DNA of 64,000 bases from Epiperipatus broadwayi (Eukaryota; Onychophora; Udeonychophora; Euonychophora; Peripatidae): contig JAQFVV010000072.1 of assembly GCA_028023455.1 (NCBI GenBank), forward strand, positions 6,130,794-6,194,793, given 5' to 3'. The notes beneath the pieces were generated by a model that worked only from the letters and a program-made list of their open reading frames with translations, was not told the origin of the DNA and ran no database searches. Made by a program: the position numbers and the translations under genes. Positions 34,701 through 49,700 of this stretch are shown piece after piece; position 1 is the stretch's first letter, and every line of letters starts with the position of its first letter.

Positions 34701-37700
34701 AAGAATTATTTGAAGTGATTTATAATAAGCTGCTTTACTTATTTATCTCATGCTCACGGTAATAGTTTATAGAGTTCTTGCTTTCTGAGCTAGATTTGTG
34801 CATAACAGTTATTTGGAATAGGGATTTATGTTTAGTGTTACGGATATCCAGATGATTCTGGTTGGCACAAAAAGGATATCCTTTAAAGTCCATGCACTAC
34901 ATTTCATTTTATTTATTAAATTAGAAATTAATTTTATAGTTGACCAGTACATTAATGGTACTAAATGAACACAATGTTGATAATGATCAGCATGTTTTAG
35001 TATCCAGCATTAATTTTTTTTAATTGTTATATTCTTATGGATTAGCACCTGAGTCTGTGCATCCAGATAATTTAGTTTTACTTATAATATGCTTTAAACA
35101 TATATAGATGAAGTTAATAAAAATTTTCAAAAATAAGTATTACGATCAATTGGCAAAGTAATTTTTCAATACATAATTTTGTTTTGTATTCCTACTCTAA
35201 GTTTGGCAATGGCTAAATAATTAGCCTGGACTCTAGTGGACCACTTTCAAATCCAGTCGCATGATTGACTGCTGATTTATTTTTATTGTTGATCATTCAT
35301 GATGATGAATGATTATTACTTTTATGTAATGCTGGTGAACTTGTAGCCAGTTCTATGCTGATTTCTCATTTCTTTTATATTTAATTTGCTATTTGTTTAT
35401 CTGGGGATGGTGATGATCTACCATCTCATAATTCAACTCTAAGGTGGTGTAGTGTTACAAATGGCTATCTAATTGTTGGACATTGTAATCTTAGATTCCC
35501 ATCTCCATGTATTAACAACTTATTTTCCATACAGATACAATACATATAGAAATGAAAAAGATTATATTGAAAATTAGAGACCAAGGCCTACCAGTTTTTT
35601 ATTCAAAAATATGTAATTACTAAGATCAGGCAGGCAAAACTCTCCATACAGTAGTACCACTTAGTGCAAACCCGAGTAACTAATGGATGCAAGAAGGTTT
35701 GTGCATAAAGTCCCTATCTAGTGTCTACTCATCCAATATCCCCGGACTAGTTTCTAGCTTGAGACTTTCATCAATAAGAAGGTTTGGATTTGAGATCACT
35801 GCACCTAGACCTTAGGATCTAATGCAATCCTCCAGTAGCCACTTTTTATGGTGATCATATGATGTTTAGTAGTTAATTACTAAGATCATTATAAATCATC
35901 TACAAAGAACTTATAGATTCTAATCAACCAAAACAAAATTGGATGTAAAAGTCATAACAAAAAGATATAGAAAGGACCAATGAGTATGAATTTTATTTTG
36001 CATTGTATTTGTGGATTTATGAAAGACATTGGACTCTAAGTATTTCTACTGTGATATAGATCCTGGATAATGCCAAAGTCACAAGAATATTTATAAAAAT
36101 GCAATAACAGTGATTAGATTACACGATAATCTTTGATAAGATATGAAACCTAATGATTTTATCTTTCCAAAACTATACAGCAGTTTTATTTTTAAAATGG
36201 GAAACAAATAGGGTAAAAATAAATGATTACTTTAGTCATTTAGATTTTGAAGGTAATATGTTTGGTTTCAAAAATAACTGCATGAAATGTTATAATGGGT
36301 ATCAGAAGAAAGAAAGTATGACGAAAAATAATTATTAAAAAGACAAATTATTTAATTGTCATTTTTAGAAGATGAAAATAAAAAACAGTAATGAATTAGA
36401 AATTGATAATTGTAAATATTATTGTCAAATTATTTATACAGATGAAAATATAATGGATGAAAGTAATTATAAAATTGAACTTGTGCAGAGCATTTTTAGT
36501 TAGAAATAACTCAATATTAAAAGGAAATATTCTAATGAATTAATAAGAAAGGAAAATTTTTAATAAATATATTCTACTAGTCTTTATTTGTGTATCTGAG
36601 ATTTGGATTCTTTAATAGAAGAATGATTCAGAAATTACAAATCATAAAATGAAAATTGGATATATATATATTGTGACTAAGTGTTTTCACACTCCCATTG
36701 CTTAATCTCAAAATAACAAACTTCTGTGTTTACTTGATTTTTTTTTTAAAAAAAAAGTTAATTAGAGTAAAGCATAAAATGAACACTAGTTCTGTTGCAT
36801 ATAACCCTTTTTAGTACAGTTTGTATCTAAAATAGTCATGTTTCTCATAACTGTCATAAGCATAACAGTTTATATTGCTTTTAATAATTTTAATAGTGTG
36901 TAAATTACTTATAAGACCGAAGAGAGTAGAGAATGTAAAATTAATATAAAATTAACATTAGTAAATTTTTTAAATAGTAAGAATAAAAGTTAAGATATTA
37001 GCTTATTATACTTTAAAGTCTATAAAGTAATTTTAATATTAAATATCTTTAAATATTTTTATTTGACAATTATTATAAGTTATAATTAGTTATTTAAAAA
37101 GTAGTTAATAGATTAACTTAGAATTAGAATGTCATTTCTTCTGTCATGTTTAAATCTGTGGGCATGAATGCAGGGAAATTATATTTTATTGCTAAAATAG
37201 TTTCGTTGAGTTATTTAAACTCATGTTAATATATATATATATGAATAAATTTGTAATAAATAATTAAGGTAATTTAGTGAATAAATAATTAGTAATTTAA
37301 ACTTTAGTCAAAAGATATCTCAAAGGTAATTCAATCATTGGGTGAATAAATGTTGTGATTATTTTTTTTATATAAGAAAACTTTATTAGCTTTATTCCAA
37401 GTTAGGTTCATTAGATCATGTATCTTTTTTTTAAATATCTAGATCAAAATGATGTCGTTGATTGATTGACATCTTGGGATTGAGTTTTTTTTTAAAAAAA
37501 AAGAAAATGGTAAAATAATAGTCTTTGTTTATTGGGTATTTAGAAGAAATTGATAGCTAAAAAAAAAAGTATTATAAAAGAGAAGTTTTGTTGTTTAAAT
37601 TTGTTCATTCTTTCTTCATTTGTTCATTCTTCTCTTCTGGTCTGGCTTGAATCCTGGCACAAGATAACGTTTTAAAGTTTTATAATTTTTTATTATTTTT

Positions 37701-40700
37701 CCTAAAAGTATTAATATGAAAATAATATAACCAGTCAATAATGAATGTCGGCTAAGTTACAGGTAGTTCCCCATTCTTTTGTTGCTGAATTACAATTAAT
37801 TTTTCTTAATTATTATAAGAATGCTTCGAAGGAATTTTATCATTATTACTAATTATTTCAATAAGATTAACTATGGAAGAAGTTTTATTACTAAGCAGTT
37901 GTTATATTTATTTCTGACTTTTATAACCAAAATTATGCAGAAAAATTTTCCAGTTCTTATTTTGCTTAGTTATCTCGTAAATAGAATTTTAAAAGAAGAA
38001 AATTAAAATGCATAAGACTATACACTGTATATTTTAAAGTCTAAAATTCATTATGTTAATTCATCTGTTCATTAACTAATATTGTGAAGTTTTCTTTATT
38101 ATATTAATTTGCCTGCTTAATAATTAATGTTATTGAATGTTGGAATTGTTTAAAGAATAACTCCTAAAAGTGTTTAAATAATTAATCTGCTTTAAAATAG
38201 TTCTTTGTGTATGAAAGAAAACACATATTGGAGGAATTTTAAAAAAAATGATTTTAAATGTTTTGCTATGCTGAAACTCTTTAATTCCAAGTTTTAAGAA
38301 AGAAAAAGTTGTTGCTATTCAGAGAAACGTAGAATATTAATTTATCAAATCTATAATATGGAGTTAGTAGAGATATCTCTAAAAACATTCTGATATGGTG
38401 GAGTATTTTCTATTAACAAATGCTTTATAAATTATATTATGCTAATGTATTAAATAATAATTTGGAAACATCTCAGTATTTTTCACAAATAAGTTTTAAA
38501 AATGCTTAAAACATATTCTTTAAAAGAATTAAAATGAAGCTACAGTATTAATTAAATAAACCTGCAGGATACCGAAATTGTCTATTAGCTGTAAGAATTA
38601 TTGTATTACAACTTTGTTATTTCTCACTCATTATTATTTATTTTCATTTGTCTTATTGCTTTTATTTAGATGTGCTTATGTTTTAGAACTATATTACATA
38701 AGAACTGTTGCATATGTTTTGTTTTGGAAATTCTTTTGTCATATATGAAATAATAAATTTGACTAGAAGCTTCGCAGTAAGAATTAATATTATATCGCTT
38801 AACAGACAGCTCAGTGTGAAGAAAGCTCACTTATAACTAAGGTTGTTTTTTTTTTTATTGGTAAAAAAAAAATATTTTATGCAATATTTTTTTTGAAATT
38901 TTGTTATATTTAATGTAATATTATTCATTAGCACATGTCTGTTAGGTATTCAATTCAGGTAATTTTACATTTAATGAGTTTATCATAGTGTGCAGATATT
39001 CTACACATTAACAGGTAATACTTATTATATATTTGGTATGTGCTTGATAAGCTAAATTATACTTTTATTTATTTTGAGTCAGTGAAGATTTTATCTCTCA
39101 CTATAATTATTTTAAATATATGGTAGTTTACTCAGTTATATGCTAAACAGCCCAAGTAATTAATCGTCAGAAGTTTCTCATTTATATTTTTGCATAAATA
39201 CAATAGTAATTATAACTGCTAATATTTTTATGCATTGAGAATTATTATCCTCACACCTTATTCACAGTATTTTGTAGCCATTCGTTATAATAATTTTGAT
39301 ATTTGATTTTTCATACTTGTGTGTATTGTAATTTTGTGCCAAAAATTTCATATACTATTAATTTTCTTTATAGTCTTTGACTTAAAAATTTCATTTGATG
39401 GTTCAGACATTGCTTATTGTTAGTATGATTAAAATTTTGAATATGTCTTTAGTTAGTTTATGTTTGTATCTTGTCATTGTTAGTTATAATATTGTTTATA
39501 TTTATTATTGTGCTTGATGGAGTGGATGAGTTCCCCATCTTTATTATATCCTGTTCCATGAGGTGATAGTGCTTATTTCCAGTGAATATTGTCACGTCTT
39601 TACAAGGTACCTAGATCTCTGGAGAGGATCCTATATTTCTTGGTGTGTCTTTCCATTTTTCCTGATGTGCTTAGTCCAGGCATCCTCTTTTGCCTCAGAA
39701 GTAGGTGTTTGGAAGCTGTCACTCTTATGATGTATTTATTGATTTATGCTAGTTTGCTCTGTGGAGCCTATGTTTGGCCTATCACGTGTGTTTTGATATG
39801 TAATGACAAGATAAGTTAATTTGAAGGGTTAGATTTCTTCAGGTTGCGCTTAGTTGTTTTAGAGCTTAAAAGTGTAACAATGTCTGTATTGTGCTATTGT
39901 GATACCGTAATCGGTCACAAACCAACCATCATCAGTTAATAATTTTAAATGTTTAACCTGTAAGCATATGGCTGATAAGTGCAATGCACACATGCTATGT
40001 AATTGCTGTTTTCATCTGAAACTTTCGCCGATGGATGTATAAGTTATTTACTTTTAACATTTCATTAATTTATATTATGTGGACAGTAAATTTTATTTTA
40101 TTTGTGCAAGATACTTCTGATGAGTGGCCGTACATTTCATTTATTTAGGTATTTATTAATTCAAAAGCCCAAACAATAGAGAGTATTTATTTGTAGTTTG
40201 AGATTTATTTTAGATATACCAGCTACTGCTTAAATTTATTTAGCTGATAATGTCATGTATTAACAGATTGAGCCATTAACCCTAGTTACCTATTTTGATA
40301 ATGTTTTATTTTAGAATAAATAAATCAAGAGAAATTATGTTATTGAGCTAATGAGTAATCCCATATAAAACATATAAATTTATAATGCCCAAAATTGTTT
40401 AAGGGATTGCTTTTATTGGAGATGTATAAGAATTAGCTAGTGTTGACTCTCCATTTAACTAAACTGTTATGTAGGGTGATTTATGTAAAATCATTTTTTT
40501 TAAGAAGCCTTAGCATTATTTGTAAGACCCAAAAGAAAATTTAAATACTGTTTGTCAAATGGCTATATTTGTCAACAGCGCTATCTTGGCAATGTTTCGA
40601 AGTTTGTGTAAATTTTGTTTTATTGTATTATATTGTAAATAAACTTATTATTTTTTTAAAATAAATTTAGTTTCTGCTTATTTTTTTTTTTATTTGTTAT

Positions 40701-43700
40701 TGTCTTGGGTTCACAATGTTAAATATCTCATTTAATTAATGTCATATAGAATACTTTTATCTGCAGAAATAAGATAAAGTCATGCATTTAATAATGGTTT
40801 ATGGATGAAATCACTGTAACATAATTTCACATTTCCAGATACCAAAGTAATAATTTGTTTAAGAAGTATTTTCAACTATGTTGTATTATAAGATAGAAGA
40901 TTGTCTTTTATAAAGTGAAAATGGTTTGATATTTCAGATTATCCATGCTATTTTAGACTGCACACTATTGTATTATTTCGATGTCAAGGTCTAGTTTATA
41001 TTTAGTTGCCTGTGAAAATTGTTTGTGGGAAGGTGGAATGACATAAAAAGCACCCTTGGCTTTCTTCCATCTCAAGTGATGTCCTGGGTAAAAGGCTATA
41101 ATTAATCTACATTTTGAATATTTTAATTATGCAATTAAATATTTAAGTAATTATCTTTTTCTATAATTTTGATAAATATTGTTATCTTGTTGTAGGACGT
41201 GGCCACTTCAGGTAAGTGTTTGCCTCCTATAGTCAGCCAGGATATCATTCAGCTCTTCATTTACCTATTCATTTGCTTAGTAGGCAACTTCATATTAGTG
41301 CTTTTCACAAGAGTTATGGTAGAGGTCCTGAGATCATTTACTCTTGTTGTTTTGTGCAGTGATTTACATAATTTCTCTATATCACAACATTCAGTATTGC
41401 TAGTGTAGAATTAGAATTTCTTATTTATCCCCTGTGCTAGAAAAAGAACATATTTTGTGGTATTTGTTTCATTTAATTTATTACAAATCATGCTATCCTG
41501 AAGCAATAACAAGGATAGTGTTTATTTCAAAATATGAGACAAGAAATTTTAGAAGATATACTTTTTTTTCTTCTCACAAACTTGTACTCAGGGAATGTGA
41601 TTTAATGGAAGGTTAAGTCTTATAAATATTTGAAAAATAGAAAATTATCTTAATAATTTATTTCAAATTATTATTATGCCCTGTTTATTTGACAGCATTG
41701 TTTGATTTTTCCTCCATCTTGTTGTAGATCCTTGTGTGCTATCATCTTTGTAAATTTTATTGTAATCCCGCTATGTCTAGCTAAAGAGTCTGATTTTTGT
41801 TTGATTTATTTTTAACCTTTCTTTTCTCCCCTTCCTTTGTCTCTCTTTTTTCCCCTTCCTCTCTCCTCCTCTTCTCTGATTTCTCTCTCTCGTCCCCTCC
41901 TCTTCCTTTCTCTTCTCTCTTTGTCTACTCTTCTTTTCTCTTCTCCATTCTCATTTCACACACTCTCTCATTTTACATTCCTCTCCCTTCCCACCCTCTT
42001 TTCTTTATTTCCTCTCTTCTTTCATATTCTTTATTTTCTTTCGTTTCTCCCCTCTCATTTTTTTCTTAGGTTACAATATGTGTGTGTGTGTGTAAGGATT
42101 AAAAATAAATCAAAAGTAAAACTAGCAACTATCACTGATATTTGTTGAAAAAAGTATAAGACTAAAATGGATTTTGTTGAGTATAATGCCAGAAAAAATG
42201 ATAACTGCATCCCAAGTTTTCAAGAAACTTAGAAAAAGACTGTTTATGAGATAGTTGGTTGAAATATTATTGGAGAACACGATGAAGCTACTGATGAAAG
42301 AAAATTAAGTAAGAGATTTTGTTTTACTATAGATTGATAATGGTCAAAAACAGTAATGAATAATGAGACATTTATTTATATAGCGCTATGTTTATGAATT
42401 GTAATAAACTAAAGATCAGCTTTTCAAGCTAATGCACATGCGCTTTTTATGAATATTAATACTAATAAATGAATACTTTCCCTTCCAACACAAGATAAAG
42501 TCTTTGCAAAAGAATAGAATGAATCCACCTATTCTTTCAACCCAAATGCTTAAATATGGGCCAATCTTAAGCACTGGAAATGAAAGTGATTGGTTTATCT
42601 TCACACTTTCATTTCCAGTGCTTAAGATTTGCCCATACTTAAGCATTAGGGTTGAAAGAATAGGTGGATTCATTCTATTCTTTCGCAAAGACTTTATCTT
42701 GTGTTGGAAGTGAAAGTATTCATTTATTAGTATTAAAATTCATAAAAAGCGCATGTGCATTAGCTTGAAAAGCTGATCTTTAGTTTATTAGTAATGAATA
42801 ATGAAACTTCACTTTTTTAAAAAAAAGTATTTAAAATAATGCTATATTGTTTTGGTTTTTTTCCTCTTTGAGTTTATACTTTTATGAAATGCAGATGTAA
42901 ATAGATGTATTAGTTTTTATTTATATTTTTATTAAAGTATTTTTTATATTTGTTAACTATCTACAAAAAAAAAAAGAACTTACAAACCTGAATGCAAAAG
43001 CTGCCAAAAAAAAGTGATAAAAAACTAAATTACCATTCTCAATAAAGGAAAAAGAACATAGAAGTCATTTTGTTAAAAATAATTAGACTGGTTAAATTAA
43101 TAGAAAGCAAAATAAAAAAATTAAAGTGAAGAAGTTAAAATGAAAATAAACCAAGAAAAACATTGAAATAGAAGGTAAAAGGAAATTGAAAAAAAAATGC
43201 AAAGGGAGTGAATCAAAGTTGTTTAGATGATAAAATGAATATGAAGAGGCATGGAAGAAAAATATTGATATTGTATTTAGAAAATAATGAGTTAATAATC
43301 TTGCTAATTAACATCAAACATTTTATGATAATTTGAGAATTAAGTTAGTAATTCTTATTACATAAGTAATTAATTATAATTTCCAAAAACTTAATTAATA
43401 AGTTATTGTAAATTATTCTAATATCTGTTTGCAATTTGTTAATTTGTTTTTTTTTTATTGTTCATATTTTGATTATAAAATTATTCTCATAATTGAATAA
43501 AGCTTAACAGATGTTTTTAACTATCACGAATTGAACAAAATTCAGAAACAGGTTAAATACTAAGGTGTTAAATTTCCAAGACTTTCTGGATTCATGTTTT
43601 GTTTTTTGTTTTTAGATTTAAAGATATCCTATAATTAACTCATAAGTTAATTACTTATAAATTTGCTTTATTGTACACACTATTCATTAATTAGTTTTAT

Positions 43701-46700
43701 TAAAGCACCATAAATTGCTGGAAATGTAAACATATTAACTTTAAATATTTAAAAATAATTATTAATTGTAATACCTTGTATAAATTCGTAATGTATTCTA
43801 TATATTATACAGGGGACTCCTGTTCATTATATTTAATTTGCCTAATAATTGAATTCACATATAACAGGTTCGAATTAGTCAAAGCCATAATGTTAATGTT
43901 TATTTGGGTTTTAGTCGAATAAAACTGCTTTTTTTTTTTTAATGTATTGACATATATATCAAACTGCATTTATGAACATTTTTAAAGCTATAGTTAATAT
44001 TTTAAAAAAAACTCAAGTTTTTTTTATCAGCCAGCTCAGATTTTTATCAACTTCATGTGAGCCAAATTAATTAATTGTTTGTATTCTAATTGTTTGTACT
44101 TTTAAGTAGTCTTAAGTGTTGAGATTCAGCATAGAATCAAATGTGCTGATAATAATTTTAAGTTAAAAGATAGATTATCATAACCATGATGTAATTCCTA
44201 CAACTAAATTAATTGTATATAATACTATTATTTTATCTATTCAATGTAACATAAATACATTAGAAAAATTTCATTCCTAAATGATGCTCCATAAAATTCT
44301 AAAAACACCCAAGATTTCAAGACCAATTAATTAATAATTTACTAAGGCTGTAACCTTAGAAATAATCGTCTGAAAAATACGAAGGTAGGGACCTCTATAG
44401 GTCTTAAAACACAAGCTTACGCTATGAAGAAAAGAGAGAATAATGGGCGTTTAATAAAATTTATAATTAAGACCAATTAATGTTTTTTGAGCTTGCTTTA
44501 GAAATAGTCTAACTGTCATAAAATATATCTTGCACACTCTATTTATATTATAAAGATTGTTTCAAAGACATTAAAGCTATGCAATTATTGATTGTTTTTT
44601 TTTAGGAAAATATAGCTGAGGATAGAACACAGTGGAGAACTGCAATTAGTCAATGTGTTGAAATCTTTCGCAAAGAAAATTTTGTTGCAGAAGTTAAACA
44701 AAAACACATTGCGAAATATCAAACAGAATAATGGATTGCAGGTTTTATATGTGCGTGTATTTGTGGTTCACAGATTTGTTTGAAATGTAATTGCAAAACT
44801 TAACTGTAGTGTTGGAACGAACACCCTTATTTATTGGTAAAGGATTGCTGCTGATAATAAATGTGTGCATGTATTTATAAACTATTAAAAGGAAAAAATT
44901 TCTAAAATAAACTGCTTTTTAAATTTAGAATATAAAAATGTCTTTCACAAATTTTTTTTTAATCTGTTTTTGTAAGATGAAGAGTAAAAATGAGATTATA
45001 ATGAAAACAAAAATAGAAATGAAGAATGTTTTAGAAATGTTTTTTTTTTTTCAAAAACAATTTATCATTTGATGATTAAAGAGAATATATTTATTGTCAG
45101 ATTTTAAAAGGACATTCCTGCATAAATAATTTTACAAAAGGAATTACATGTTACGGTGCTTAGTCATTATCATAAGCAGCTGCTCACAAATAACTACGGC
45201 CACTCCATTGCTAAGAAGTGAAAAAGAAAAACAAATGACAAAATAATACATCAAGACGAGTTTTGCAATGACCATGCAAACCAATCTTTGAACCTCAAAT
45301 ATGATCAAAAATAGAATATGCTGATCCATTATTTTGATTATTTGAAATTTTATGATGCTGTCTTTAAACTTTTGCAGTGAATTTTTATTTATGAAAGACT
45401 TAACTAATTTGTCTGACTGTAGCTCTCTATTATATCCTATCTTCAGTCATATCTTCCCAATGAAAGCAATTAAAATTAGTTACAATAGAAAAACAGGCTT
45501 GACTCTCATGAAACTATATTCAAGTTCATCAAAACACTTTTTAGGAAGTCTTTTAGTATTTATTCATTCCATGTGTCCAATCAAAATATAGCAGACTATA
45601 TTTAGCAAGCTGAAAAATTCTATTGATTGGTTTTGGATCTCAGTCTCACTTCCATGCAGTAAATTCGGTTATGTCGTTTTATAGAAGAGTATTTCTCATT
45701 AAAATTAAGATCTGGCTTTTTAATTATTTTATGTATTATTAATAGTGTTTATTAATCATTCTTTAGACTAGAGATTATTGAATAATGAATAATATTTCTT
45801 CAGTGGGGTGCTTTGGGGACAGTATTGGTAAATTTGGTGTAAAAGATAAAGTGAATCAAAACTAATTTGTAGATATTTCCTGTACATATTTAAATGTTTC
45901 TTTAATAAAGTTTATTACTTAAAATAAAATATTTCTATAGTGTAGTTTTATCTGCACCACACTCATGCAAGATAGAGACTGGTTTTTATCCACTTTCATA
46001 AACATATGACCAAAGATATGTGAAAAAGATCTATGATTCCCAAAATGCACATTTCATGCTGAACCAGCACCCAGAAGTTAATACAGAGCACAATCTTTTA
46101 CACATATCTTTATCATATGTTCAGTATATATAGACAGCAAATTACTACAGTTTGATAAGTGTGTGCTCTTATTTTATATATTAATTTTTAAACTTGGGTG
46201 TTCATGATTCACATTGAATAAATTATACAAATTAAGTTCCCACCCTCTAATATTAAATGTTATTTTTATTAATAATGCCTCATTATAATTAAAAAAATAA
46301 AAATTTACAAATTAGTTTCTTGCCTTGTTTTTTTCAGTAAAGTTTGATCAACCTCAATAAATTTGAAATCATTAAGATGACATTAGGCAGTTGAATTAAA
46401 ACTTGCTTCTATGTGATAAAGTTTGTCCTAGCTTTTAATAAGAGTTGTGTAAATAGTACATAATCAATTGGAACCTATTTTAATCAAAAAGTTAGTGAAT
46501 ATTCTGATTATAATCTTTTTCTTTTACTTTTTTTTTATAATGAAAACATGAAAAACTTAAAATGAGCAGTTATGAAAAATAAATGAAAAATATGATAGGC
46601 GCATCAATCAGAGAACCATATTAATTTATTTACGTATTGTATTTTTTTTTTTTAATAATCTATTAATTATTTTATTAAAGATTTTTTTATAAAAAATGTT

Positions 46701-49700
46701 GCTTGAATTAATTGGAATACATGATAAAATATATTAATCATAGAAAATTTAGTGTCTTGTAATTTTGTCCACCTAACACCTAGATTATTGCTGGATAGTG
46801 TTTTTATACCAACTGGAAATACAGACGAATTAAAATAGGGTATGCAATAGATAAATCTAAACAAAAAGTTGTTTATGAAGAAAAGAAGAAATTTATTTTT
46901 ATGTGATCAATATTTATCTTTAAGAAAAGCAAATGAGTTTGGTTAGGGTTGAAAGCTGTACACAACTTATAACAATTGAATAGAGTTATTGTTAAAATTC
47001 TATGCTATTTCAACTGATGAATATATGAACACAAAAATAAAAATTATGAAAATTAATTTTCATATATCTGACATATCTCAAAGTTTAAGTAAACGTGATG
47101 ATGAAGTATTAGAATAAATTTTAGATGAGATCTAAAAGAAAATTATAAATATTTATATGGATTGTGTTTTGGACATGGCTCATTTTTCCATGATTTCTGA
47201 TTGATTGATTAATATTTTTTGTCCAAAGGTTTTGACATATATTCTTTTATGCAAAATTCAAGTATGAAATCAGAATTTTTTTAAGTCATGCTGTTTTATT
47301 TATCATTTTTATATTTTCACCATTAAGCATAATTACAGAGTAGAAAATTAATATATTAGATTTTTTTTTTCAAAGTTTATCTTAATTTTTCATTTTGGGT
47401 AGAAAGATCTGATAATACTAGCAGGATAAATTTGGATTGAACTGTAAAATTTTCAGATTTTTGTGCATAGAGATCCCAAGCTGTTCTAGTTGTACATACT
47501 ATCGTATAAACAGCTAATATTGGTTGCACCTTTCTTAGCTATTATTTTTATTAATTTCAACCAATATTGTGTTCATCAATGAGTTTATCTTGCTGCAAAA
47601 CTGTCTTAATCATTAAAATTGAAAAAGAATAAAGATCTTTATGCTGTTCTTCCATAAAATAATTATCAGAAAATAAATTCTTTACAACAGCTATATAAAT
47701 ATCAATAATATTTTTTTATATATATTGTCTTTTTCAGCACCTGGTTTGGTGCCCTTTTCAAATGTTTATAATTATTTAACGTTATGATGTGATGTGATGT
47801 GACATAACACCATCTAGTATTCAATAATGGAATTAAAACAAACAATAACAATATAAATCATTAAAATAAATCAAAACCCTCATATAAATCCAGTAATTAC
47901 AAAATAATTGACTATATCATAACAATACAATAAATAAATTACGTGCATTTTTTTTTTTACAATTATATATGTCATTTTATATAATTTTTCATTCATTTTT
48001 AATTAACCAATTGTTAACCAAATTTGTAAAATTCATACAATTATTCAAATTATTTTATTATCTTTATCTATATTAATTTCTATATCTAAATAATTAATTT
48101 TATCTTCAAATTCTACTTTTGTAAATTTAATTTTATACATATTATTAAATTTACAAAAATAGAATTTGAAGATAAAATTAAATATTTAGATATAGAAATT
48201 ACCAAAAATTAAGTAAGAATTGTTATTTCTTTTTTGCAGGCATAAAGGCATTACATCAAAATCAATAATGATAAATAAATATTTTAATCTCTTACATGCA
48301 TTGGAACCAATTCTCCGCCATGCTGAATTTTCAGTATAAGTCTTCCAGGATGTTACTTTTTTATTGGGAGAAATTAAATGAAGCTGGAGTATATTACAAA
48401 ACAAAAAAATAACATTTCGTATCCAATATTTTATAAAAAAAAAATCATTTATTGGTAACATTGACTGTTGATGTTTCTCTCTTGTACCAATTATGCTCCT
48501 AAAAAAGCTTTTTATAATTAACTAATTTTTTTCAGAATGTGATTCATATTTGCAGGAAATGTAATAGGTTCAGAGGAAGTTTAATTTTTACGAAAAAAAA
48601 ATATATTTTTAAACTAATATTAAGAAAGCAATAAATAAGAATCACTCAGTTGTATTGTGTTTATGATTAAAAATTTCTATAATCAAATTAACATCTTTAA
48701 TTTATTATCTAAATGTTACTATACTATTACAGTAGATTCCAACTTTTTAATTTTGAACTTAAAAATTCTTAAATAAATTCAAATCATGAATAAGGTAATT
48801 AGAGATAAATATATTTTTACTCTTTTTTTTTTTTTTTGACTTAAGAATAGTGTTTTTATCTTCTTTTTTTTTTTTTCAGGCTTACACTTCGGTGCATCAT
48901 TTATTTGTTATCTATGAAAAGACACATCCTTATCCCAAACCAGGGCAAATTTTAAACAAGCCCTTTTTCTTGCCTGGGTCAAAAATCTATAAATTTACTA
49001 ATTAACCCCATCCCCCAATTCCGTTTTTTTATACTGTTATCCCAAGATATCTTTAATATGTATTTATATATAAAAATTATTATCAAGGAAAATTTTTTTG
49101 TTATTTATTGCAGCCCATTTTATCTTTATACCTTCTTATTCAATCTTCTTCAAATTCATATCTCTAAGACTTTTAATTTTTTCTCTTCAGTGTTCTGCTT
49201 GAAATAAACTATTCTAAACAAAACTTGTAATGAGGTTTTTTTAAAGATCTAATTTCACTAATCCGTAGAATAATTTTTTTCAATTTCCCAAATATTCAAA
49301 AGCTTTAAACTTTTTATCCAATACTTTTTTCTCTGTGTCTATTTTTCTTACTTTAGTTTTATTTGCATTTATTTTTATTTCAAATTTACAATCCTACCTA
49401 AAAAAAATTTTCTTTATTTTACATTATCAGCATATCTTATACACTTAACTCTTCTAGTGTCTTTACTAATTCCATCATCAGAACATTCATCTAATAATTC
49501 ATCTAAATATATATATATATTAAATAAAATAGATGAATGTCTTGAATAAGTTATTTTAACACTAACCTATTTTTCAATTAATTATCAGACTTTTCATTCA
49601 TTAATTAATCAACACAAAATTTTTTTAAATTAAAATAATAATCCATATCTTTCAGTCCAATTCAATTTAAAATATAGAATTAGATGATAGTTAAGTTAAA

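Noticed and set aside
39589-39819. 76-codon plus-strand ORF
   Set aside because: No motif, no splice context that fits UVRAG, and no repeat match; likely incidental.
41196-41211. 16-nt micro-exon GACGTGGCCACTTCAG between TTGTAG and GTAAGT
   Set aside because: The sites look good, but the length would shift the UVRAG frame and no family sequence fits; probably chance.
41797-42148. Two overlapping ORFs of 90 and 103 codons
   Set aside because: They translate the pyrimidine tract; the S/L/F-only composition is a by-product.
42416-42713. ORFs on both strands with nearly the same protein
   Set aside because: Caused by the palindrome at 42403-42790; no family features.
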